Shown piece after piece: positions 31,337-42,581 of a DNA stretch of 64,000 bases. This DNA comes from Botryococcus braunii. Taxonomy: Eukaryota; Chlorophyta; Trebouxiophyceae. The position numbers were made by a program, and so were the translations under genes. Within the stretch, counting starts at the first letter, position 1, and every line of letters starts with the position of its first letter. Location: NCBI GenBank assembly GCA_002005505.1, contig MVGU01001180.1, forward strand, positions 68,501 to 132,500. Direction: 5' to 3'. The notes under the pieces are model-generated. The model was not told where the DNA came from. It was given only the letters and a program-made list of their open reading frames with translations, and made no database searches.

Positions 31337-32365
31337 TTAAGAAAGGACTGGGGCACCTGCCACGTCATCAGCCAGATGGCGAACATGGGCAAGAGGCTCC
31401 CAAGTATTCTCAGTCTCATCGTAGCCTTTCCATTTGACTAAGTAGCGCCAAGACTTTCCAACTTTCTTCTTAGCTATGATGGCCTCCACTTCATAAACGC
31501 CGCCACGCTTGTCTGCATACAAAGGAGGTGGTGAAGTAACAGTAACTGGTACAGATGAAGACACATAAGGCTTCCGCTGGGAAACATGAAACACATGATG
31601 AATATTTACAGTCTCAGGCAAGACGAGTCTAAAAGCTCGAGAACCAACTGCTGCAGCAATATTAAAGAGCCCAAAATACTTCGCTGATAACTTTGACGAG
31701 AGCCCAGGTGAAAGCTGGTTTTTCCTTGCAGCCAACAACACCTGGTCCCCCACCTTGAAAGGGTGGTCTCGTCTCTTTCTATCTGCATAAGATTTCTGCC
31801 GTTGCTGTGCAGAGGCAAGATTAGATTTGGCACTCTTTAAGGCAATCTGCAGCCCCTCAACCCATTCAGAAACGGCAGGATTCACAGAACGTGAGGGAAC
31901 AGTAGAAGACAAGGGAGTAAGGGGATGGCGCCCATGATTCAGGAAGAAGGGTGTCTGCAGTGTTGAAGCCTGAAGTGAGTTATTATATGCAAACTCCACC
32001 ATACTCAAATACTTGCACCAGTCATCCTGCCTGGGACCCACAAACCCTCTCAGCATGTCTTCCATGGTCCTGTTCATTCTCTCAGTCTGCCCATCCGTCT
32101 GAGGGTGGTAAGCAGTAGACATAGCAATCTCGCTACCCAATATTTTCTCAAAGGCCTTTCAAAAATGGCAAGTGAACCTTGGATCTCTGTCACTCACAAT
32201 GGAGGTAGGCATTCCAAATCTCACAAAGGCCCTGTCAACAAACAGTTGTTCAAGTTGAGGTGCAGTGATGGTTTTAGTGCATGCAGCCAAGACACACAAC
32301 TTTGAAAACCTATCAACAAATACCACAATAGAGTCAAAACCACAGCAGACAGGTAAATCAGTCAC
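31337..32365 (-). pseudogene. pol: gypsy K integrase and chromodomain
   Basis: The upstream piece (32159-32365) has VDRFSKLCVLAACTKT and IVSDRDPRF. The downstream piece (31337-32140) has TAYHPQTDGQTERMNRTMED, a GPY-like region (HPFKVGDQVLLAARKN), VNIHHVFHVSQRKPY and a chromodomain (EVEAIIAKKKV, YLVKWKGYDETENTWEP). A frame break separates the pieces near 32150, and the first catalytic Asp region is broken near 32390. The chromodomain keeps its aromatic residues (Y, W, W). Confidence 0.88.
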
Positions 32366-32831
32366 TAAGTCAAGGGAAATGCTCTGCTAAGGTCCATCCG
32401 CAATAGGCAGTGGCTGAAGTAGACCATAAGGTACGGCTCTTGTCCCCTTAGTGCGCTGGCAGGTGTCACAAGACCTGCAAAAGTTCCTGACTGATGAGCT
32501 GAGACGTGGCCACCAAAATTCCCTGCACACTAATTCATACATCTTGTTAATCCCAAGATGGCCAGAAAAGGGGGTGGCATGACACTCTCTCAGTACCTTC
32601 TCTCACAATGCATCAGGGACATACACTCTACCTGACTGCATAAGGTACAGTGTCTCTCATCACCAAAACACCTTCTTCCACAAGTTATTTAGCAACTGTG
32701 GGATCAGAAACACACAGCAAAGCAATTTCTGGTAGGAGGGACGAGACAGAAACAGAGGAGACATGCATTACTGCCAAATCAACACGCCTAGACAAAGCAT
32801 CTGCAACAACATTGTCAGTGCCCTTCACATA

Positions 32832-34403
32832 TTAAATATCAGGCATGATTCTCATGATTTCAGTAAGCCATCTTTCCTGTCTACTAGTCCTAACAGGAGC
32901 AGTCAGTAAATACTTAAGTGCTTGCTGGTCAGTGTGTACAGTAAACTTAGCACCCAGCAACAAATGCTTCCATTTAAGCAAGGCATGAACAAGAGCAAGC
33001 AACTCTCTGTCATATGGTGCTAACTTCCTCTCAGGGGGTTGGAGTTTCCTGGACTCGAAGGTAACGGGCTGCAGTCCCTTTCCTTGATCCTGCTGCAACA
33101 CATCACCAACAGCAAAACCTGAGGCATCTACATGCACAACAAAAGGTTTATATAAATCAGGCATCAAAAGGCAAGGAGGAGTAGCAACAAGATCTTTCAG
33201 TGCTACAAAGGCTTCCCTCTGGGGTCCCTCCCAGGTCCAAGGCACATCCTTTTTGAGCAACTGAGTAAGAGGATAGGCAACATCTCCAAGATGGTCCATA
33301 AAAGTATCATAATATTGAGTAAGGCCTAGAAACCCTCTCAACTGTGACACATTCAAAGGAGTGGGCCAATCCTGAATGGCTGCAACCTTCCTAGGATCCA
33401 CCATAATCCCATGAGGTGTCAACAGGTGTCCAAGGTATTCCACCTGCTTAGCAACAAAATCACACTTACACCTTTTGTAATAAAATTTATGTTCCATGAG
33501 CACTGACAAGACTGTCCTCAAATGCTCCATATGCTCTGCAACATATTTAGAATATATGAGGATATCATCTAGGTACACCAGCACAAATCTATCAAGGAAG
33601 GGAGACAAGATAGAGTTCATCACAGACTGAAAGGTGGCAGGTGCATTGGTTAACCCAAAAGGCATAACAGTGAACTCATAATGACCATAACGGGTTTAAA
33701 AAGCAGTCTTTTCTATGCAGTCCTCATGCATACGTATCTGATGATATCCAGAGGCAAGGTCTAGCTTAGAAAATACACAACTTCCATGCAATTGCTCGAA
33801 CATCTCATCAATCCTAAGCAATGGGTGTTGGTTCTTAGTAGTAATCATATTGAAGGCCCTGTAGTCAATGCATAAACGCCATCCACCATCCTTTTTGGGA
33901 ACAAATAAGATGGGTGCACCAAATGGTGATGTCGATGGGCGGATGAACCCCCTCTCAAGGAGCTCCTGCAACTGTGCACGTAGCTCAGCAAGCTGGGCTC
34001 CAGACAGTGGATATATGCGGAAGGCTGGAGGAGTTGCGTCCGGCTCCAATCTGATGTGGTGGTCTCCAGCACGAGAAGGAGGGAGGCCTTCAGGAAGTCC
34101 ACACAGTACATCCTTAAATTCCTGCAAAAGCTGCTCCAACTCTGGCACATTGTATGCATCAGTATCTGAAACATTGTCAGTCACTGCATTCAGTTGAATA
34201 ATGTACACTGATTCACCCAACTTCACCATATCTTCCACTTCCATGGATGAGATCACATACCCAGGCATGCCTGACCTCTGACACCCCAAAAGTACATGTG
34301 TTTTATTAGCATGAACCAAAGACACGGCATTCAATTTCCAATTCACAATTGGGTTAAAAGCAGTTAACCAAGGTTTGCTCAAGACAAGATCATAGTAGGT
34401 CAA
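32832..34403 (-). pseudogene. pol: gypsy K reverse transcriptase and RNase H
   Basis: The N-terminal piece (33696-34403) has [26 protein letters not shown] and [12 protein letters not shown]. The C-terminal piece (32832-33665) has VMPFGLTNAPATFQSVMN, VLVYLDDILIYSKY, FLGLTQYYDTF and RNase H (VVHVDASGFAVGDVL, YDRELLALVHALLKWKHLLL). A stop lies between them near 33694. The catalytic DD is kept. Confidence 0.9.
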
Positions 34404-34491
34404 CTCAGTAGGGAGGCAGGTGACTTAAAAACCCAAGGTCCCAACAGTCAGGTCAGTTGACACACTATGTCCTACCACAGATGTCCTACCA

Positions 34492-35250
34492 TCAGCCAAC
34501 TCTCACAGTAACATGTGAACTCAAAGCCACAGTGGGAAGGGCAAGCTCCTGCACAAGTTTATCATCAATAAAATTTGCAGAGGCTCCACAATCCAACAAA
34601 ATCCTGACATGTTTACTAGCAAGAATTCCCTCAAACTCTATGCAAGTGGAGGAAAGATCAAGACCATTCACAATGTGTCTACTCTCAAGCTGAACAAAAG
34701 AGTCAAAAGAAGTTGCGGGCAGGGGTTTCTCCTTCACACTGAGACAACTAGTCTGTACCAGGCAACGATACAAGGGCAAGCCTGTATGGGAACTGCAGTG
34801 GGGTGAGCTCTTAAAGGTGGAAGTAAGACCCAGTGCATCCAAAACAGAAGCCTAGAGCAATACATCATGAGATTGTTGTTGTGTAGTCCCTTCCAGCACC
34901 CGTTCACAGTGGCTCAGGCAAGAGAGCACAGTCAATCTAGTACCTGGCAGTAGCTGTGACACAAGCTGGCTAATAGTATACTCCCTGTTATTACTATCAA
35001 CAAACAAGACAACATGAGCATCACTAGAAAGAAGGTGAGGAGCTGCATCTCTCTTATACATGCACACATGATTGATCAAGTCACTGGCATGGGGGGATGT
35101 CTGAAACTCTCTACACAAACCATGCCCATCCACAATATGGGACTTGAAAGAATGGCAACAACTGTGAAAGAAATCCTGCCGATTACCAAGCCCATACAAA
35201 ACAGGAATCCCATAATGGGTCACTGAACAGTTGGCAGACATCTGATACAT
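34492..35250 (-). pseudogene. gypsy K gag-protease junction and protease
   Basis: 34492-34842 encodes a retropepsin-like stretch with ILLDCGASANFID, where Cys replaces the usual Ser/Thr of D-S/T-G. 34852-35250 is an open frame in the same register with no domain I recognise. A stop separates them at about 34851. Confidence 0.65.
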
Positions 35251-35287
35251 GCCTCACACTGCTGTAATACCAAAGAAGTCCAACAAA

Positions 35288-35875
35288 TCAAGTTGTATTT
35301 GATTTGTGAAAGTGCTTCCTCAACTCAAGGTGTAATTGGAAGCAACGGAAGAACGTCGTAGCCACCTCCACGGACCGAGCGGATTCCAAGCCTACATCGT
35401 AGGTCCCCAAAAACATTTCAGTCTGCATAAGCGAAGGATCCAACTTCATTGGATCTCCCTCGAATACAGATGGGTCTGGCAACTTGAGCGAGGGCTTCCC
35501 TGAACCTGACGAGGCTGTAGCCGATGCCGGAGTTGCGGTTGGTATGGGCTGCGGCACGACCACAGGTGCAGGTTGCGCGAGAGAGCACTGAATTAACATC
35601 TCAAGTCCCTCTGAAATGCTCTGAGCGGTATCATCTGGAGGGGAATGCGACGGAACACTAGATCCCAATGCAACGGCTCCTTCGAGCAGGGCACCGATAT
35701 CTACCAAACGCCTTAGCATACAACGAGGATCTACCCATGAACGATCTACATATACATAAGCAAGAAGATCTATGGATGGATCTGGCTCTGCGATGCCAGG
35801 ACCAGGTGCACGAGCCCTTGAACCCGAACGAGGATGCCGAGACATCACAATCCGAAAGGAAAAGAAACGCACCAC
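35288..35875 (-). pseudogene. gag: gypsy K Gag N-terminal remnant
   Basis: Open frame with a Pro/Ala/Ser-rich region and LKLPDPSVFEGDP, the usual start of a gypsy capsid domain. The body of the capsid domain and the zinc knuckle are absent, so a deletion is likely near 35290. Confidence 0.7.
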
Positions 35876-35896
35876 GAACGAACGACAAGGAACTAA

Positions 35897-35914
35897 TCCT
35901 TGTCGCCGATACCA
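35897..35914 (-). other. Primer-binding site of gypsy K
   Basis: Minus strand TGGTATCGGCGACAAGG, one base from the LTR. F, J and G share TGGTATCGGCGA. I could not name the tRNA; its 3' end would read CGCCGAUACCA. Confidence 0.75.
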
Positions 35915-35915
35915 C

Positions 35916-36176
35916 TGTAGCGTTAACTAAGCGGAAGAGGTTTTTATGAGACAGTGAGACGTTCGTGGTGTGCAACGAAAGAGTGTTACATGATGGATTC
36001 GCAAGCGTACTCTTAAACCCAGGGTGGATTGAATTATACTGTACTGCCACAGACGCGTAGTCGGGCAACCGAGCGAACTACTTGAGCGAGGTTGTATTGC
36101 GAATCCAGATCACATGGCAAGTCAAAGAGCAATGCCAAGGACCATACTAGAGCATTATACCCTATGAAATGCTACA
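35916..36176 (-). repeat. 5' LTR of gypsy K (261 bp)
   Basis: Pairs with 30310-30570. Followed by TSD CTTCT. Confidence 0.95.
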
Positions 36177-36181
36177 CTTCT

Positions 36182-36291
36182 AGTCCTCAACAGATCCTGG
36201 AGCATGAAGGGTATCATGAGTTTTTTTACCTGTTGTGATGCAGACGTGCCTAAAGGTATATTACTGAGGAGTTTCGTCATACCTTGGAATG

Positions 36292-36296
<5 letters not shown>
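36182..36296 (-). pseudogene. Gene-like fragment next to the inverted repeat
   Basis: The minus strand encodes FQGMTKLLSNIPLGTSASQQ and more. With gypsy K removed it joins the gene-like DNA of the right inverted-repeat arm (30253-30309). Unknown family. Confidence 0.35.

Positions 36297-36327
<31 letters not shown>
36297..36327 (-). repeat. Poly(T) run (poly(A) on the minus strand), about 31 bases
   Basis: An uninterrupted T run about 45 bases downstream (minus strand) of the 36372 stop codon. It could be the tail of a retrocopy or a plain homopolymer. Confidence 0.9.
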
Positions 36328-36330
<3 letters not shown>

Positions 36331-36371
36331 TTTCAAATGATGACCACATATTGTGCCGTGACCCCATGTAA

Positions 36372-36842
36372 CTACGACAGTACTGAGCCTCGTGAGAGTG
36401 AAGCCCCTTTGACATTCCACCATGTCTGCAAGATAAAAGCACACATTCTAACAGTGACCGGTACTATAGGTGGGACTGCGCTGTTGACAATCACAGTGAA
36501 ATCTATGGGTGTTTCAGTAGTATTCCCATGTTCCTCACAAAACCCAGGGAGTGCATTCACAAAATCTGAGAACGGATCTGTAGTTGTTACATCGAAGACT
36601 TTCGTCCACAAATCAAGCTGCATGTTTTCTAAACCAATCCTCACATCGGAGCATTATAATTGCATGACACAGTCCTGTACTGCTTCATAACCACAGCCAG
36701 ATTCAGCAATATGTATACACAACATGAATTTAGTAATTCTTGTCAAGGCATCTGGAGAGTTGTTGTCCTCCAAACCCTTAAAAAATCTCTCTAGGTCTTT
36801 CAAAGTAAGAAATGAACTTGTCCCCATCGTGTATGCGTACAC
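36372..36842 (-). pseudogene. Unknown gene fragment, minus strand, one in-frame TAA
   Basis: One frame of 157 codons with a single TAA (36654-36656). It contains SSFLTLKDLERFFKGLEDN, RITKFMLCIHIAES, LENMQLDLWTKVFDV and FVNALPGFCEEHGN. Composition is that of a normal helical globular protein. A good 3' splice acceptor (TTTTATCTTGCAG) lies near 36430, so part may be intronic. No family recognised. Confidence 0.45.
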
Positions 36843-37479
36843 TTCCTTCCCCTACATTATTAATTGTATATTGCTAAGATTCCCATGTCTAGATCCAATC
36901 CTCGGATTCAATCATTCGTCATTCATCGGTTATTGGTCATTCATTATTTCATCCGGTATCTGTACGCTGTGCACAAAAGCGGCACGTGGCCATCCACTAA
37001 TCCAGAAATTAAAGTGTACTCAGTAGTAGTGCTGATTACAGAACTGGCTGCAGGTGTTTTCAAGTTGCAGTATCTCCACTTGCCATGCACCTGTCATGCT
37101 CACCAAGAGGATGTAGTGCTATGTGCTGTGACTGCCAGGGCGTCGTAGCTGTGCAGTAGCAAGGGTCTTTGTGGGGGAGAGAGGTGATATGAGTTTAGAG
37201 GCGAGAGGGGCCTATGTGCGCCATACTGGGAATGCTGCAGCGTAGGAGAGCATGTAACATGAGGAAATGGGCCAAGAGATGGTAGTGTACACGCTTGTAG
37301 TGTAAAAGGAGATGTTCCTATATTGCTGTCACACGCAGAACATGTATGACAATCTTTGAATTCATTTTGAACACACACATATTATCACTGCAAACAAATT
37401 TTGTAATCATTCATGTGCTTAGGTAGTGGTGTTGGGAGTGGTATAAGCATGAGAGATGCATAGGGGGGAAATGGCAGTA

Positions 37480-38600
37480 TAGGCTCAAAGGCAGTACCCT
37501 TCTATGACATACAGATCACCATTTTGGAAAAAGGCATTATTAAATTCGTAGGTTTCGGCCATGTCGAAACCGTCCTTGGGTAGTTCATCACCGAGAATTG
37601 TGACACCAATCTCGTGGTTGGAGATTGGTGCTTGGTTTTCCGTCTGGGAATGTCGAAGCGTAAATCAAAAGTGGTGATTCCTGCATGGCAAACGGGTGGT
37701 TAAAAGAGGTTCTGCGGGGATGGGGTTGTGTGAAATACATGGGACGAGTGGAGTTCACCTGAGAATCGTGCGAAGTCAGTGTGTGTTGATGCAAGAATGT
37801 TGAAGTGTTTCGGGGTGATAGTGACTAGCCCCGTTACGTTGATCGGGCCAGGTGGAGATGTTTTTATTTCTTGTGATGTCGTTAGCCACGTTCGCATGTA
37901 CCGCATTAGGGTTGGGGAAGCCCGTACGAACGGTTACAGGCATGGTGCAGGGACTAAGATGTACCCCGTCTTCCCCACACACCTGCTCCCTGTCATAGTA
38001 AGTCAGGGTTAACCGGAGATGTAAAATGTCATGTTGGCACGCAACTCGCCTGATGGCGTCCTTGGAGATCACGGAGAACTGGCCGATGTCAAATGTTTTA
38101 AGGAATCCGAGGCTGTCAAGTAGCCATGCATTTGTTTCTATGTGGAGGATGATTACTGGTATGCAACTGCCTCTGTCATCTCCTTCTATGAATTTTTAGT
38201 ACAGCCGGAGATCTGGGCCATAAAAGAGGTGTCCGTATAAAACGAAGACTTTAAAAGTCCACTTCGGATTTTCCGGTCTTAAATCGCTGAGAGCCTTGTG
38301 TCCAATCGATGGTTTTCGTAGGGAACTTACTGTAAAAGTCAGGTGTGGGTCACACTAAACTGCTACCTTGATAATGAAGTTGCTGTGATAGCCGTTGAAG
38401 GGTGAGCGTTTTATATGTAAATGTGCCTACTCATCATGTAGGGTATATGGGCTTAGGTGATATGTAGTAATGTAGGGTTTGCCTTTTATGTGAAATCTAA
38501 AGTGGGGAATGCTGTACTTGTCCTGAATGGTTTTTGTTGGTTGGTATGGATATGAGACTACTTGTAGTTCTATGTATCTAGGGGTGACGTGGTTATGACA
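37480..38600 (-). pseudogene. Decayed unknown protein gene, minus strand
   Basis: Read on the minus strand from about 38590, one frame gives protein-like sequence broken by three stops: NHVTPRYIELQVVSYPYQP, KWTFKVFVLYGHLFYGPDL, ETNAWLLDSLGFLKTFDIGQ, FSVISKDAIRRVACQHDI (inside the ORF 37776-38072). A frameshift near 37860 moves to FNILASTHTDFARFSGELHS. Another brings NHEIGVTILGDELPKDGFDM and FFQNGDLYVIEG near 37500-37600. I recognise no family. The coherent stretches suggest a gene that lost function. Confidence 0.45.
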
Positions 38601-38876
38601 CTACGGAAAATCCCGGTGCGGAATCGAGTCGAATCGCGCCCAATTGTACCGGAATCGAGTCCGAAAAAAATTTCGCGCGACTCGATCGACGCCTCGAGCG
38701 CCTAATATTGTCGACGCTTTTCTGACGAAAACATGAAGGAATTCGACGCTATTCGGACGCGATCCTACGTTCGTGAACAATGGTTTATCGGAATCGCGTG
38801 CGAATCGCGTTGAATAATGTCCGAAAAAACGTCCAAATTTGTCGGAATACCTCAAGCCTCTACAGCCCATGACCAT
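38601..38876 (-). other. GAATCG-rich stretch with an ORF of doubtful meaning
   Basis: Repeated GAATCG(A/C)GT words give a 91-codon minus-strand frame (FFGHYSTRFARDSDK...). The composition reflects the short DNA repeats, so I do not call a gene. Confidence 0.4.
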
Positions 38877-39321
38877 GCTTTTCAGCCCTTTTTAGCCTGT
38901 ATTGGACGTTATTCAGCAATTTTCTCGTACGAAACAATTGCTCGCATATGCATAGCAGGTGTGTATTTCCGAATTCTTGCGTTATATCAAGCGTGTATAT
39001 TGGTATACTATCGGGGCCAAGGGGGATTCTTTATTGTTACATAATGCATCCGCAGTTCCTGGCACGGGCATCTGGTCGACCTTGCGATACTCGACAACAT
39101 TCAGGCAGCACTCGGGACCCCCATAAAGGTTACATTTGGTTTACATGCTGCAAATACAAGGTCCTATATGTCCTGAATCTCGTGGCACGCCTGTACCTTG
39201 CGCTATTCGCAGACAATGCCCATGGAAGTCCTTGAAGTTGCGACCTTCCGAATGTCCATTTGGACATGTTTTCAATACATGTAGTTTAACATTCTATAAA
39301 AGGCTGTAGCACATGCAATAT
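38877..39321. other. No supported feature
   Basis: Unique-looking A/T-rich DNA with no coherent coding seen. Confidence 0.5.
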
Positions 39322-39722
39322 TGTTATAATAGTGAAAGAACATATTGGGTGCCTTTCCCTCAGAAGAGTAATGGTGGCCAGATCAGCTCCAATTACCAGT
39401 GAGAACATTTAGTAGAATGTGTAATGGGTGGCAGAACCTAGGAGTTCTGCCAGAACCAATCTAGACCAATTTTACGTTGATAAGGGAGGATGAGGTAATC
39501 TGACACGGTTTGCTCGAAAGGCTATATGCTCCTGGCTCGAAGGAATGAGGCACTTGATTGGGACATCAAAAGCACTTCGGGTGTTTGTCATTTAACTGTT
39601 GCCAGTCAAGTCATCTCATTCACAGTCGCCACTGCTTGTTACTCGACATACAACAAGAGTGTCGCCGGGCTAAACACCCTCGTGCCGGGTCATACAGGAA
39701 ACGCCACGCTCAGAATTGTTCA
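39322..39722 (+). mobile_element. Solo LTR of the copia D family (401 bp)
   Basis: Exactly 401 bp, the length of the copia D LTRs, and nearly identical to their reverse complement. It is flanked by TSD AATAT (39317-39321 and 39723-39727), with no internal sequence. It results from recombination between the two LTRs of a former full element. Confidence 0.96.
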
Positions 39723-39852
39723 AATATGGCAATGTCCTACAGACAGTAGACTTACATGTTCTGAACCATATGCCTGACTTGGCAATGCTAAACGTCATTT
39801 GTCTTACAACTGCTGCACAACTCAATATGTACTACTTGTGTACATGTTGTCA

Positions 39853-40056
39853 TCAACTGTATATGTCTGCACCTGTGAGCACTGCACGAATTTTGCCCTT
39901 GCCAAATTTGTACCGCAAGTCTGCAAACGCAGCAAACCAAAGTGGGCAAGTACATAATGCTTGCCATAGCAAAGGCTCAGACGCGTCCATGACGCCCACC
40001 TTCTTGATCCAGGGTTGGTTGAAAGGGTCTGTCCAATTCGACATCTGCAATTCCAA
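39853..40056 (-). CDS. Possible exon of an unknown gene
   Basis: The minus strand encodes MSNWTDPFNQPWIKKVGVMD, then SEPLLWQALCTCPLWFAAFA and RYKFGKGKIRAVLTGADIYS, then a stop. Composition is that of a folded protein with many Trp. A donor (CTCACAG|GTGCAG) before the end would make it an internal exon. The solo LTR lies next to it. Family not recognised. Confidence 0.35.
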   Translation of the reverse strand: MELQMSNWTDPFNQPWIKKVGVMDASEPLLWQALCTCPLWFAAFADLRYKFGKGKIRAVLTGADIYS

Positions 40057-40574
40057 TAACCAGCTGATGCTTTGGTGAAAGTAAGACGTCGCACACTATG
40101 TATTGGCCTATCGATATTTCAAGCCATTGCTGAACTGCTACATCTTTGCTGCAGTCATAACTAGTCTTGACTGGTCATCTGCAGGCCATGCAGTCATTGC
40201 TCCATTGCTGCAAAAGGCATCAAACGCATCCCGCTTGCTGCCTTCCCTGCTGGCCCCCAAATGATAATGAGCAATGATAGGGAAACATGTTTTCTGGGGG
40301 TAGGGGGGGAGGGCGTGCAACAAGAAGCAAGTCAACATGGTCTCACTTTGAACTATGTGAAGGCCATTTAGTGAATGCGTAAAAGATCCTTATGACAGGT
40401 ACACATAATAAAATCACTCCTGCCTGCATGAAGTAAGAGCAATTTCATAAGTGCTACAGGAAGTACAGCGTGGTCGACAAGAGAGGAACATGAATCATGC
40501 AAGTGACGAAAGCAGAGCAGGAATTGGAAGCTCGCGAGCCTATATGATATGTTCTTGACATTGAACAGGGAAAG
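40057..40574. other. Gene-poor flank left of element G
   Basis: Only short minus-strand frames (66 and 74 codons) with no recognisable domain. TSD GAAAG (40570-40574) marks the insertion of G. Confidence 0.5.
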
Positions 40575-40778
40575 TGTAACAGCGAAAATCACACAATGGC
40601 ACGGAGACCAAGAAATATCAATAATAGTCTGTTACAAACACACGGCATCCACCTCATGCTCTATCTTATCTTGTGTCCTCCTCTCGTTCCTTATGCTCGC
40701 GAAATTAGGGGCACATTCGAGACACCTACAACGCGTACACGCGCTACCAAACCGCTAGGGACCAAAACACCTACTACA
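40575..40778 (-). repeat. 3' LTR of element G (204 bp)
   Basis: Plus-strand ends are TGTAACAGCG and CCTACTACA. Followed by a polypurine tract (complement of TCCTCCCCCCCTT, 40779-40791). Confidence 0.95.
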
Positions 40779-41874
40779 TCCTCCCCCCCTTGTTGTGAGC
40801 GTCCTCGCTCACCGAGCAATATGAGACACGGATAGAGCAGACGGGCCACGCCCAAACTTGGGCATCCGCCACTCCCGTCAGGCCCCGGCCTTCTGCCGTC
40901 TATTCGGGGTCCCCACCGTATAAAAACAATACAAACAAACCAGGCAGGCACACATGCAAGCAAGTCCCGTCCAAGTCCGAGTCCAAGTCCAGCTTACACA
41001 AACAACTCCATGACATGACAAGCATAAATTATCTTAACCGGTTCAATCAAACATCAATTATCCTCCTGGATGGATCCCATTGTCACTGCTGGGGCACATT
41101 CATCTCATCCACCAGGCATGCACCGACTAGGGGCGATTCCCTCGTTGGCCCAGCCCCCTTCCATTCGTCTTCGGGAGTCTTAACTCCTGGAGAACCCCTC
41201 TTCGGCGACTCCGTTGGCACACATAGAGCCTTCCCCCAGTGACTAAGGGATGCCAGAGGGCCCACCCGACCTGCCAAGCCCGTCCCGTAAGGACTTGTGA
41301 TTTAACCCCAGGAGCCCTACTAGCCCCCTTAGAACATCGACGTACGCATGCGTAACTGGTGTTAAGCTTGTTTGGTACCCCACTGAACAAAACCGCAAGG
41401 TCACCGAGTAGCAGGGGCCCCTACTCCCAGTGCATCGTAAAGCCCTGACACGGAGAGAAACTCCCCGGGTACCTGCTGAAGGAGAACTGAATGACGAGCA
41501 CGAAGAACCCCTCCTGCCACCGCAGTGCAGTTGGCATTTTAGCAGGCACCTGTGAGGGTGCAAAACACCCTTTGTCAGTATGGCTAGACTCCGCCCCTGC
41601 GTACTTGCTCAGTGAAGTAAGGGTTAAGAAAAAGTATGAGAGAGAGACTCCTCTAGTCTAGGGATAAAACTAACTCTGTCCTCATCGATGCTTCAGGCCC
41701 CTAAATCCTACAGGACGTGCCAAGGCCTACCGTTCGACACGGGTCCCGCCTCCCCATGCACAGGTCAGCATGCAGCAATCACAAGCAAGGCAACCCTGAG
41801 CTCCCATTCGCTCAGACCATGCTGACAAGTGCATGAATCAACACAGAGCAATATCAAAACAAATACTTACCATA
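40779..41874 (-). other. Element G 3' non-coding region in place of pol
   Basis: About 1.1 kb with no coding. A block near 41226-41277 (TAGAGC..TTCC, then GAGGG.CC.ACCCGACCTGCCA) resembles one in the F 3' UTR at 52004-52057. Confidence 0.7.
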
Positions 41875-42576
41875 TTACCAACGCTTCTTCTTGAGGCCAG
41901 TCTGATCAAAGTAATCTTTTGAGGGGCAGACACTCTGCTTATGCCCAAAGCCAGTACACTTATGACAACGCAGCACATAAGGTAGCTCTGTGTCTGCTCG
42001 GCGCTTGAAGTTTACCACTGCAACTGCCAAATCTGACACATCGACGACGGGAGGCGACACGACAAGCGTCTCTGCATTTTTCTTGTCTGCAATGTGCTGT
42101 GTCTTCACTTCAGTTGATACCCCGGCGTCATACCGAGATGTATACTGAAGAAGAGCTGCCAAAGTCTGAAAGTCTTCTCCTGTCGCCGGGTTAAGGGTGA
42201 CTGCACTCTTCAGGTAGGGGGCCAGCCCCTTTTTGAAGAGGTGGACCTGGTCTTGAGCCGAGATAGTGTACTCCGTCGAAACATCCCCTACCAAAGACAT
42301 GAATTCCTGCGTGTACTCCTCAAGGGTACCCGCCATTGACGCAGAATCTAGCTTATGCCGTGCAGTCCGTGCATGATCAGCGGAGTCGTACACCATTGCC
42401 ATGGTTCGCTTAAAATGAGGCCACGAAACTCGGTCTGCAGGTTCCATAGACATTGCAAAAGATAACCATGTTTTGGTCGGCCCGGCACTAAGCCGCTGAA
42501 CCGCCGTATGAACCTTATTTTCCTCCGCGATTTTGTTGAGCGTGAAATACGACTCAGCAACCCCAACCCAATGGTG
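41875..42576 (-). CDS. gag: Element G Gag, main part (first codons at 62087-62128)
   Basis: Gag of about 247 residues with the start ATG at 62128. Fourteen codons lie right of copia D (62087-62128) and 233 here, in register once the AAAAG duplication is counted once. It has a capsid domain (WVGVAESYFTLNKIAEEN, ARHKLDSASM, FKKGLAPYLKSAVTLNPATG), and a CCHC knuckle (CHKCTGFGHKQSVC) followed by a basic end (GLKKKRW). It is related to F and I Gag. Open apart from the insertion. Confidence 0.9.
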   Translation of the reverse strand, partial: HHWVGVAESYFTLNKIAEENKVHTAVQRLSAGPTKTWLSFAMSMEPADRVSWPHFKRTMAMVYDSADHARTARHKLDSASMAGTLEEYTQEFMSLVGDVSTEYTISAQDQVHLFKKGLAPYLKSAVTLNPATGEDFQTLAALLQYTSRYDAGVSTEVKTQHIADKKNAETLVVSPPVVDVSDLAVAVVNFKRRADTELPYVLRCHKCTGFGHKQSVCPSKDYFDQTGLKKKRW

Positions 42577-42581
42577 AAAAG

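Larger units (their letters stand above)
30310..36176 (-). mobile_element. Ty3/gypsy chromovirus K, complete ends, decayed interior
   Basis: LTRs are 261 bp (30310-30570 and 35916-36176) with about eight differences by eye. TSD is CTTCT (30305-30309, 36177-36181). On the minus strand the order is PBS, gag remnant, protease, RT/RNase H, integrase and chromodomain. Several stops and a gag deletion make it non-autonomous. Confidence 0.95.

Noticed and set aside
36289..36330. Poly-Lys or poly-Phe protein
   Set aside because: Translation of the 31-base A/T run.
37779..38012. Plus-strand ORF of 77 codons with protein-like composition
   Set aside because: The opposite strand gives a much longer coherent reading over the same bases, so I take the minus strand as the original coding.
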